Assembly: GCA_023257055.1 (NCBI GenBank)
Contig: JALRDG010000005.1
Location: 1 to 17,991 of the forward strand
DNA: 17,991 nucleotides
Source of the DNA: Candidatus Saccharimonadia bacterium
GTDB taxonomy: Bacteria > Patescibacteriota > Saccharimonadia > Saccharimonadales > Saccharimonadaceae
Direction of reading: 5' to 3'
The translations under genes were made by a program, and so were the position numbers. The notes under the pieces were generated by a model. It saw only the letters and a program-made list of their open reading frames with translations, searched no databases and had not been told where the DNA came from. This document shows positions 12,202 through 17,991 of the stretch, in pieces (position 1 is the stretch's first letter; each line of letters begins with the position of its first letter).

Positions 12202-14106
12202 ATGGGAAAAATTATTGGAATTGATCTCGGTACTACCAACAGCGCATTTGCGTACATGGTAGCCGGTAAGCCGGAAGTTATTGCGAACGCCGAAGGTAAT
12301 CGTACCACACCAAGCGTCGTAGCGATCAATAAAAATGGCGACCGTTTGGTGGGCCAAGTGGCACAGCGTCAGCGCGTGACAAACGCAAAAAACACAATTT
12401 ACGGCGTAAAGCGACTAATTGGTCGTAAATTTTCTGATGACGAAGTGCAAAAAGACCATGATATCATGCCATACGAAATCGTCAAAAAGGGCGATGGCGT
12501 TGCGGTAAAAATGGGCGAGAAAGAATATACGCCAGAAGAAGTCTCTGCAATGATCCTTTCAAAAATCAAAGCTGATGCCGAAGCCTTCCTCGGCGAAAAA
12601 GTCACCGAAGCGGTTATTACCGTTCCTGCGTACTTCGATGACTCACAGCGCCAGGCAACTAAAGATGCTGGTAAGATTGCTGGCCTTGAAGTGAAGCGCA
12701 TTATTAACGAACCGACTGCTGCTGCCCTTGCCTACGGTCTTGAAGGCAAGAAAGACGAGCAAATCGCTGTATTCGACCTTGGTGGTGGTACCTTTGACGT
12801 ATCGATTCTTGAACTCGGAGATGGCGTGTTCGAAGTCCGCTCGACCAATGGTGATACGCACCTTGGCGGTGAAGACTTTGACAACCGTATCGTGAATCAC
12901 TTCCTTGATGTCTTTAAGAAAGAAGAAGGCATCGACCTAAAGAGTGACAAGGCAGCAATGCAGCGCCTAAAGGATGAGGCGGAGAAGGCAAAGAAAGAGC
13001 TTTCCAGTACGACCGAGTACGAAGTGAACCTACCGTTTATTACGGCGGATGCTGATGGGCCGAAGCACTTCGAGTATACTTTGACGCGTTCAAAACTTGA
13101 AGAACTCGTAGCTGATTTAATTGATCGCTTGGCAGAACCAGTCGAGAAAGCACTGAAAGATGCCGATATGAAGGCGAGCGAAATCGATGAGATCGTTCTG
13201 GTTGGTGGTATGACTCGTATGCCAGCAGTGGTTGATAAAGTGAAGAAAATTTTCGGCAAAGAACCACTTAAGGGTGTGAATCCTGACGAAGTTGTTGCCG
13301 TTGGTGCCGCGATTCAGGGTGGTGTACTTGCTGGTGATGTTAAGGATGTTCTTTTGCTCGACGTAACGCCGCTGAGCCTCGGTATCGAAACGATGGGTGG
13401 CGTAACGACTAAACTGATCGAGCGCAACTCAACTATTCCAACGAGTAAGTCTGAGACATTCTCGACTGCGGCTGATAATCAGCCGCAAGTAGAAATTCAT
13501 GTCTTGCAGGGTGAGCGTGAAATGGCTGCCGATAATAAGAGTCTCGGTAAGTTCGTACTTGATGGTATTGCTCCAGCACCGCGCGGTGTGCCGCAAGTTG
13601 AAGTAACCTTTAATCTCGATGCTAACGGTATTCTGAATGTAACCGCTAAGGATAAAGGAACTGGTAAAGAGCAGTCTATCACTATCCAAGATAGCGGTAA
13701 CATGAGCAAAGAAGATATTGAAAAAGCGCAAAAAGAAGCAGAAGCGCATGCTGACGAGGATAAGAAAAAGCGCGAAGCAGTTGATGCGCGAAACACGTTA
13801 GAGAACGCTATCTATCAGGCTGAAAAGATGCCGACCGAATTTAAAGACAAAATTTCGGATGATGACAAAAAGGCAATCGAAGAAGCTGTCGAAGAAGCGA
13901 AAAAGCATCAAGCTGCCGAAGATAAGGATGAGCTAGAGAAGGCTGCGAAGGACCTGCAAGAGACAATTATGCCAATTGGCGCCAAGCTGTATCAAGCTGC
14001 TGGCGAGGAAGCGGAGGCTGGTGACAAAAAAGCCGACGAAGCATCGGATAAGAAGTCCAAGAAGGATGATGAGCCGGTTGAAGGCGAAGTTGTCGACGAA
14101 AAGTAG
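12202..14106 (+). CDS. dnaK: Chaperone DnaK (Hsp70)
   Basis: DnaK is the ATP-dependent Hsp70 that binds exposed hydrophobic peptides, working with DnaJ and GrpE. At 634 residues it has full family length. Motifs include IGIDLGTTNS (5-14), NEPTAAALAYGL, the phosphate-binding DLGGGTFDVS, VLVGGMTRMPAV, the interdomain linker VLLLDVTPLSLGIET and a C-terminal lid. The acidic tail ends EGEVVDEK, the usual EEVD-like bacterial ending. A strong Shine-Dalgarno sequence AAGGAGAG precedes the ATG by 7 nt. Expression is under two CIRCE sites. Unlike the common grpE-dnaK-dnaJ order, it is about 6.7 kb from grpE and 2.8 kb from dnaJ, with opposite-strand genes between. A strong terminator follows the stop. 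Confidence 0.98.
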   Translation: MGKIIGIDLGTTNSAFAYMVAGKPEVIANAEGNRTTPSVVAINKNGDRLVGQVAQRQRVTNAKNTIYGVKRLIGRKFSDDEVQKDHDIMPYEIVKKGDGVAVKMGEKEYTPEEVSAMILSKIKADAEAFLGEKVTEAVITVPAYFDDSQRQATKDAGKIAGLEVKRIINEPTAAALAYGLEGKKDEQIAVFDLGGGTFDVSILELGDGVFEVRSTNGDTHLGGEDFDNRIVNHFLDVFKKEEGIDLKSDKAAMQRLKDEAEKAKKELSSTTEYEVNLPFITADADGPKHFEYTLTRSKLEELVADLIDRLAEPVEKALKDADMKASEIDEIVLVGGMTRMPAVVDKVKKIFGKEPLKGVNPDEVVAVGAAIQGGVLAGDVKDVLLLDVTPLSLGIETMGGVTTKLIERNSTIPTSKSETFSTAADNQPQVEIHVLQGEREMAADNKSLGKFVLDGIAPAPRGVPQVEVTFNLDANGILNVTAKDKGTGKEQSITIQDSGNMSKEDIEKAQKEAEAHADEDKKKREAVDARNTLENAIYQAEKMPTEFKDKISDDDKKAIEEAVEEAKKHQAAEDKDELEKAAKDLQETIMPIGAKLYQAAGEEAEAGDKKADEASDKKSKKDDEPVEGEVVDEK

Positions 14107-14116
14107 CCATCTACAT

Positions 14117-14148
14117 AAAAACTACCGGAGTAAAATCCGGTAGTTTTT
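14117..14148. terminator. Intrinsic terminator after dnaK, bidirectional
   Basis: Stem of 13 bp (arms 14117-14129 and 14136-14148) with core ACTACCGGA/TCCGGTAGT, loop GTAAAA and a run of six T on the + strand. Read on the - strand it also ends in a T-run, so it can stop the convergent orphan gene too. Confidence 0.92.
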
Positions 14149-14167
14149 TAATAATTTCAGGGTGGGG

Positions 14168-14197
14168 CCCACTGATACCTCGTAAGGTACCAGTGGG
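14168..14197. other. Second hairpin after the orphan gene
   Basis: CCCACTG-A-TACCT, loop CGTA, AGGTA-C-CAGTGGG: a 12-bp stem with one A-C mismatch, just downstream of the - strand gene ending at 14209. No T-run follows on either strand. It may be an mRNA 3'-end stabilising hairpin or the base of a compound terminator with the element at 14117-14148. Confidence 0.55.
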
Positions 14198-14208
14198 TGT
14201 AGGGATAG

Positions 14209-14598
14209 TTACCAGTCGGATGCGGGTCGCGTTCTGATGGCGCGCAGGCGCTCGCAGAAGTACAGCATCTCGCGTTCGTTGACAGCCGCGAAAGCGAAGC
14301 GCGGGTCGCACTTCTTCTTCCAGTCGGCATATTCTGCCTGAATGAGCTCGATGAGCTCCTCTGCGCGACGTTCGTACTCTTCGCTGTCAGGTGCATCCTG
14401 GAAGAAGATGTGGGCAATCGCACCACACCGCTTGTACTCGTAGAATGCCCACGATTCCAGCGCGCGGTACAGGCCTTCGGGGTGAATTTCGTTGCAGAAT
14501 TGCTCGAACTGATCCTTGAAGAGGGCGAGGTACGTTTCGGCGCTCGGTACGTCTTCGATGCGAACGGGTCGGTCGGAGGTGTACGTCGAATTGCTCAT
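14209..14598 (-). CDS. Orphan 129-residue protein, G+C-rich
   Basis: I do not recognise this protein. It is acidic and helical, rich in aromatic residues, with segments YLALFKDQFEQFCNEIHPEGL, YRALESWAFYEYKRCGAIAH and YERRAEELIELIQAEYADWKKK. There are four Cys and no signal peptide or membrane segment, so it should be cytoplasmic. The ATG at 14598 is preferred over an upstream TTG at 14622 because GGGAG lies 7 nt before it. Two sampled 60-nt blocks are 57% and 63% G+C, well above the neighbours, and codon use is shifted to C/G-ending codons. This hints at acquisition from another genome. It has a perfect consensus promoter. It follows the PP2C gene on the same strand but is transcribed from its own start. 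Confidence 0.75.
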   Translation of the reverse strand: MSNSTYTSDRPVRIEDVPSAETYLALFKDQFEQFCNEIHPEGLYRALESWAFYEYKRCGAIAHIFFQDAPDSEEYERRAEELIELIQAEYADWKKKCDPRFAFAAVNEREMLYFCERLRAIRTRPASDW

Positions 14599-14637
14599 GA
14601 TGCGTCTCCCTAATGATGGCAATGAACTATCGTAGTT

Positions 14638-14666
14638 ATTATAGCAAATTTATACGGTTTTGTCAA
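14638..14666 (-). promoter_or_regulatory. Perfect consensus sigma-70 promoter of the orphan gene
   Basis: On the - strand: TTGACA (14666-14661), 17-nt spacer, TATAAT (14643-14638). It is the only promoter in the window that matches both hexamers exactly with ideal spacing. The leader is about 33 nt with a Shine-Dalgarno sequence. Confidence 0.85.
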
Positions 14667-14694
14667 TTACGAGGAGGTATGACGCAGCGGGCGA

Positions 14695-15876
14695 TTACTG
14701 GGGGATTGGAATGATAATGATGCTGCGATCGTCTCGTTTTTGCTTGAAATTCCGAGTGACGTATTTTGCCAGGCTTGTTGTAGCGTCGACGTTCTTGAGT
14801 CGATGTGCGGCATTCACTAGCAGATGGATAAAACGTGTTTCTGTGGCGACATCCCAGTCAAGTTGATCACTTATTCCATCGCTCATCAATAAAATCATTT
14901 CACCTGGTCGACAATAGAACTGCCCACTGTTATGGGCGACTACCTCCATGTCTACGCGACCAAGATAATTACGAATACCGTAGCCCTCGCCGTCATCAAC
15001 GGTAATTTGATCGAGTTGGCCACTTTGAGATAACCGATACAGACGACTATCGCCAATCGAAGCCCACGAACACACGGGCTGACCTTCCTGTGTATAGTCA
15101 AGCTGTGCAATCGTTGCAGTCGTCGATCCATACTCGCTCCCCGGATCGTACACGGTTTCGTTATAGGCCTCCATGATTTTTTCATGTGCGTGCCGTAAAG
15201 AATCGACAAGACGTTTGACCGGCTGTATTTCCGGGCTATGGAGTGTGTCAGCCTCTCGTGCATACTTTTTTACTATGTCCATGGCAAGTGATGCGGCTTC
15301 TCCGCCGAAGCGAGCACTACCGACGCCATCGGCGACGCCGTAAACAGCAGTATGGTGATCCATCATGATAAAATCTTCACTCGGTCGAGGAGTGTAGTGC
15401 GGATCAAATTCATTGTTGGTTTGGAGGGGAGTTTTTGCGAGGACATCGCCGCCAGCGTAGCAAAAAATCGGTTGACGCTTCTCGGGAAAGTGTAATACTT
15501 CCGGTCCCCGAATAGTTGGTAGTATTTCTGTTGGGTTGCTCGTGTGACTGCTGGCCGAAAATGTTACCGAATGATTGCCGTGGTCGACCTCCCAGCGTAC
15601 ATGAACCTGGCAGCCTAATTCGTCTTGGACATGTGCTTCAGTAAATGCCGGTAGCCCAGATTCGCTGATTGGCCAGGATAAATATAGCTCCGTGCTGGAT
15701 GCGCTACTGTATATTAATAACTCGCCTTCGAACATGTCTGCGAAGTAATGTACAGGTAGACCATCAGGTGAAGTGAGACGGAAGTCTGCTACGGTGACAG
15801 ATTCTCCCGGTGTAAACTCAAACCGTTTACGAGCACCCTTTTCGGGTGTCATAAACTCGGAAATATGTTCTGACAT
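14695..15876 (-). CDS. PP2C-family Ser/Thr phosphatase with unknown N-terminal domain
   Basis: A 393-residue protein. Residues ~140-390 form a PP2C/PPM phosphatase domain that removes phosphate from Ser/Thr using two metal ions. Motifs are SEDF (166-169), VYGVADGVGSARFGG (178-192, metal Asp183), EYGSTTATIAQL (248-259), ASIGDSRLYRL (272-282), LLMSDGISDQL (329-339, Asp333) and KRDDRSIIII (380-389). All expected metal-binding Asp positions are present, so it should be active. Residues 1-135 are beta-rich and not a recognised FHA or other sensor domain; they could bind a ligand or partner. No membrane helix is seen. The ATG at 15876 is 7 nt after a TATACT box with no ribosome binding site, so leaderless. 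No partner kinase is in the window. Confidence 0.88.
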   Translation of the reverse strand: MSEHISEFMTPEKGARKRFEFTPGESVTVADFRLTSPDGLPVHYFADMFEGELLIYSSASSTELYLSWPISESGLPAFTEAHVQDELGCQVHVRWEVDHGNHSVTFSASSHTSNPTEILPTIRGPEVLHFPEKRQPIFCYAGGDVLAKTPLQTNNEFDPHYTPRPSEDFIMMDHHTAVYGVADGVGSARFGGEAASLAMDIVKKYAREADTLHSPEIQPVKRLVDSLRHAHEKIMEAYNETVYDPGSEYGSTTATIAQLDYTQEGQPVCSWASIGDSRLYRLSQSGQLDQITVDDGEGYGIRNYLGRVDMEVVAHNSGQFYCRPGEMILLMSDGISDQLDWDVATETRFIHLLVNAAHRLKNVDATTSLAKYVTRNFKQKRDDRSIIIIPIPQ

Positions 15877-15883
15877 TGAATTT

Positions 15884-15911
15884 AGTATACACCAGATACG
15901 ATTCGAATCAA
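15884..15911 (-). promoter_or_regulatory. Promoter of the PP2C gene, leaderless
   Basis: On the - strand: TTGATT (15911-15906), 16-nt spacer, TATACT (15889-15884), then 7 nt to the ATG. It lies in the short gap after the FKBP gene. Confidence 0.65.
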
Positions 15912-15922
15912 AAAGTCAAAGA

Positions 15923-16297
15923 TTATGTAGCAATGCCTTGCAACTCGATATCAAAAACCAGGTCGCTGTTCGGTGGAATATTGCTTGCCGCACGTACTGA
16001 ACCGTACGCCATCTCGGATGGAATAACCAGGCGCCGCATCCCACCAACTTTCATGCCGGGGACGCCTTCCGTCCAGCCCTTAATGACTTGATCAAGGCCA
16101 AATGTGATAGCCTTGCCGAAGTCATGACTGCTTTGAAAAATAATACCGTTCTTGCAAAGAGCGCCAGTATAATGGGCGGTAATGGTAGCGCCAGGCTCTA
16201 CGACTTGACCATCGCCTTCACTAATGTCAATAATCTCTAATTGCGCTACTTTATCCCGTGGGGTGAAATCTTGTAACTTTGTTCCTTCGTATGTCAT
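15923..16297 (-). CDS. FKBP-type peptidyl-prolyl cis-trans isomerase
   Basis: A 124-residue single-domain FKBP that accelerates proline isomerisation during folding. Signatures are GDGQVVEPGATITAHYTGAL, GIIFQSSHDFGKAITFGLDQVIKGWTEGVPGMKVGGMRRLVIPSEMAYG and the ending IPPNSDLVFDIELQ. The start is set at ATG 16297 (MTYEGTKLQDF); a longer frame to 16375 would be translated across the promoter. No signal peptide is present on the chosen form, so it is probably cytoplasmic. Neighbours are chaperone and phosphatase genes. Confidence 0.93.
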   Translation of the reverse strand: MTYEGTKLQDFTPRDKVAQLEIIDISEGDGQVVEPGATITAHYTGALCKNGIIFQSSHDFGKAITFGLDQVIKGWTEGVPGMKVGGMRRLVIPSEMAYGSVRAASNIPPNSDLVFDIELQGIAT

Positions 16298-16303
16298 ACA
16301 TCT

Positions 16304-16333
16304 AGTATAGGGCATAGCTGTTAGTACTGTCCG
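16304..16333 (-). promoter_or_regulatory. FKBP promoter, leaderless
   Basis: On the - strand: weak -35 CGGACA (16333-16328), 18-nt spacer, TATACT (16309-16304), then 6 nt to the ATG at 16297. There is no Shine-Dalgarno sequence. Confidence 0.65.
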
Positions 16334-16419
16334 TCGGTAATGCGATTTTTTGTTAGCTAGGTTACATATTTGCAAGATTGGGGCATGCTACACTACGGGA
16401 AAAGTAAAAAAGGAGCATT

Positions 16420-16815
16420 ATGGAAGAACAGCATGCGACTGAAGTTCGACAAACCTCACGACGGGAAGGCGACGCAAACGTGTATCGCGAAACTCGATCA
16501 TCGGTCGACCGGGCACCAGGCAACGTCGTTGCTCGGCGGATAGTGCAGTATATTACTGGGTTTATTATTACCCTCTTGGCGCTTCGGCTACTGCTACTAC
16601 TCTTGGGTGCAAATGAAACGAATGCATTTGTTAATTTCATCTACAATTTGAGCGGCTTTTTCGCGGCTCCGTTTTACGGTATCTTTAGCTACCAGCCGGT
16701 ATACGGAAGTTCCGTGTTTGAAGTAAGTACCCTTGTTGCGATCATTATCTATGCACTGATAGGCTGGGGTATTGCGAAGCTATTCACGCTTGGATCGAAT
16801 CATCCTGCCGCGTAA
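16420..16815 (+). CDS. YggT-like small membrane protein
   Basis: A 131-residue protein with a polar, charged N-terminus (1-40) and two membrane helices (about 44-63 and 101-122). Between them is a loop FVNFIYNLSGFFAAPFYGIF whose aromatic and proline pattern recalls the YggT/YlmG family, which includes proteins linked to cell division and membrane organisation. Function is not established here. The ATG follows AAAGGAG by 6 nt. It diverges from the FKBP gene and is followed after 66 nt by dnaJ. The family label is tentative because the match is to a short helical pattern. Confidence 0.65.
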   Translation: MEEQHATEVRQTSRREGDANVYRETRSSVDRAPGNVVARRIVQYITGFIITLLALRLLLLLLGANETNAFVNFIYNLSGFFAAPFYGIFSYQPVYGSSVFEVSTLVAIIIYALIGWGIAKLFTLGSNHPAA

Positions 16816-16834
16816 ATGTGGCGACAAATCTAAT

Positions 16835-16861
16835 CTAGCACTCTTGAATATCGAGTGCTAG
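16835..16861 (+). promoter_or_regulatory. CIRCE operator upstream of dnaJ
   Basis: CTAGCACTC, 9-nt spacer TTGAATATC, GAGTGCTAG. The arms are perfectly complementary and extend to 12 bp (16832-16843 with 16853-16864). The spacer opens with the -35 hexamer TTGAAT. Confidence 0.95.
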
Positions 16862-16873
16862 ATTTGGTATGAT
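16844..16873 (+). promoter_or_regulatory. dnaJ promoter, leaderless, extended -10
   Basis: TTGAAT (16844-16849), 18-nt spacer, TATGAT (16868-16873) preceded by TGG. Only 8 nt remain before the ATG at 16882, with no ribosome binding site. Confidence 0.75.
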
Positions 16874-16881
16874 AATAGCAG

Positions 16882-17988
16882 ATGAGTAAACGAGATTATT
16901 ATGAAGTACTTGGGGTTAGTAAGACTGCCAGCGCCGATGAAATAAAAAAGGCGTTTCGTAAGCTTGCCGTTAAGTATCATCCCGACAAAGAGGGCGGTGA
17001 CGAGACGCAGTTTAAAGAAGTTAATGAGGCATACGAAGTACTCAAGGACGCCCAAAAGCGCCAGCGCTATGACCAATTTGGGCATGCGGGGGTTGGCGGG
17101 TCATCGGCTGGTGGCGGCAATCCGTTCGAGGGCTTTGGCGGCTTTGGTGGATTTGGCGGACAGAACGTTCATTTCGACTTTGGCGATGGTGGATTAGGCG
17201 ACATATTTGGCCAATTCTTTGGCGGCGGCGGTCGCAACCAGGGTCCAACGAAAGGTCGAGACGTTGAAGCGCAAGTTGCATTAACGTTCGAAGAGGCTAT
17301 CTTTGGAGTTGAAGAGAAGATCTCTCTTGATATGGATGATGAATGTAGTCATTGTCATGGTGATGGAGTCGAGCCTGGTCATAGTATGAAAACCTGTTCG
17401 TCATGTCAGGGTGCGGGCCAGCAGACACGAGTTATGAACTCGATCTTCGGGCAAATCCAGCAAGCCGTCACCTGCCCGACGTGCCACGGCAAGGGGAAGA
17501 TCCCTGAGAAAGTGTGCTCTGTATGTAAGGGCAAGGGTACCGAACGACGAAAACAAACAGTTACGTTGAAGGTGCCGGCCGGGATTGATGACGGCGCGAC
17601 AATTCGCTTGAAAGAGCGCGGTGAGGCGATAGGCGGCGGCGCACGAGGTGACTTATATATTCATATTCGGGTCAAGGCACACAAAAAGTTCACGCGTGAA
17701 GGTGATATTATCTTGTCTGAAGAGCATGTATCGATGGCTGAGGCAGCACTGGGGGCAGAGATTGACGTCGAGACTGTCGACGGTAAAGTGCGCATGAAGG
17801 TACCTGCCGGTACGCAGAGTGGTACGGACTTTAAACTGTCGGGTCATGGCGTACCGCATCTTAATAAAGATAGCCGCGGGCCGCATATCGTCAGCGTTAT
17901 TGTCGATACACCAGCGAAGCTTAGTCGCCGACAAAAAGAAATTCTTGAAGAATTTGCTGCCACGGAAAAAAAGCGTAGTATTTTTTAA
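16882..17988 (+). CDS. dnaJ: Chaperone DnaJ (Hsp40)
   Basis: DnaJ delivers substrates to DnaK and stimulates its ATPase. The complete 368-residue protein shows a J domain (1-68) with the essential HPD at 33-35 and a Gly/Phe-rich linker (72-118). The zinc region has four CxxCxGxG repeats (Cys pairs 155/158, 172/175, 198/201, 212/215). The C-terminal substrate-binding domains include VPAGIDDGATIRLKERGE and VPAGTQSGTDFKLSGHG. The stop is 3 nt before the window end. It has its own CIRCE operator and promoter, so it is co-regulated with hrcA-grpE and dnaK although not adjacent to either. Confidence 0.98.
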   Translation: MSKRDYYEVLGVSKTASADEIKKAFRKLAVKYHPDKEGGDETQFKEVNEAYEVLKDAQKRQRYDQFGHAGVGGSSAGGGNPFEGFGGFGGFGGQNVHFDFGDGGLGDIFGQFFGGGGRNQGPTKGRDVEAQVALTFEEAIFGVEEKISLDMDDECSHCHGDGVEPGHSMKTCSSCQGAGQQTRVMNSIFGQIQQAVTCPTCHGKGKIPEKVCSVCKGKGTERRKQTVTLKVPAGIDDGATIRLKERGEAIGGGARGDLYIHIRVKAHKKFTREGDIILSEEHVSMAEAALGAEIDVETVDGKVRMKVPAGTQSGTDFKLSGHGVPHLNKDSRGPHIVSVIVDTPAKLSRRQKEILEEFAATEKKRSIF

Positions 17989-17991
17989 CAC

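Noticed and set aside
12399..13796. Several 75-120 codon frames antisense to dnaK
   Set aside because: They are shadows of the strongly biased codon use of dnaK and lack start signals or recognisable motifs.
16298..16375. 26-residue N-terminal extension of the FKBP protein
   Set aside because: It would be encoded across the -10 box at 16304-16309 and is not FKBP-like; no ribosome binding site supports it.

Overview
The window reads as chromosomal DNA from a Patescibacteria/CPR bacterium, most probably a Candidatus Saccharibacteria (TM7) relative. That placement is an inference from gene content: a compact genome, minimal TatA+TatC, a shortened HrcA, a lone type IV pilin, and fibre-like proteins of a type I associate with that group. 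A 16S or marker-gene tree would be needed to confirm it. The standard genetic code fits. Genes are tightly packed and mostly near 45-50% G+C by eye, except one short gene near 14.2-14.6 kb that is clearly richer.

Layout: (1) 1-5541, + strand housekeeping and stress block: murJ (5' end outside the window), lepA, a guanylate-kinase-like gene, and then an HrcA-controlled operon hrcA - 44-residue hydrophobic repeat peptide - grpE, closed by a strong hairpin. (2) 5553-7511, - strand export block: a tiny protein with a Tat-like signal (RK instead of RR), tatC with a long disordered tail and a Lys where E. coli has the signal-binding Glu103, tatA, and a tiny surface protein with an LADTG sorting-type C-terminus. 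(3) 7677-11165, + strand accessory operon of three genes: a phage-tail-fibre-like repeat protein, a DUF4874/DUF4832 glycosidase-like protein and a LamG-like plus bacterial-Ig protein, none with a recognisable signal peptide. (4) 11311-12003, - strand type IV pilin. (5) 12080-17988: dnaK behind two CIRCE operators, then on the - strand a G+C-rich orphan gene, a PP2C phosphatase with a novel N-terminal half and an FKBP isomerase, then on the + strand a YggT-like membrane protein and dnaJ behind its own CIRCE.

The regulatory logic is unusually legible. HrcA operators (CIRCE) precede hrcA, dnaK (a strong and a degenerate copy) and dnaJ. In three of them the promoter -35 hexamer lies inside the 9-nt spacer of the operator. 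At least five genes (gmk-like, hrcA, PP2C, FKBP, dnaJ) have a -10 hexamer only 6-8 nt before the ATG and no ribosome binding site, so their mRNAs should be leaderless, whereas dnaK, grpE, tatA, yggT-like and the small peptide have Shine-Dalgarno sequences.

The most novel items are the 44-residue peptide with three 11-residue repeats inside the heat-shock operon, the signal-less fibre/glycosidase/lectin-like operon, and the apparently matched changes in TatC and its neighbouring Tat-like substrate.
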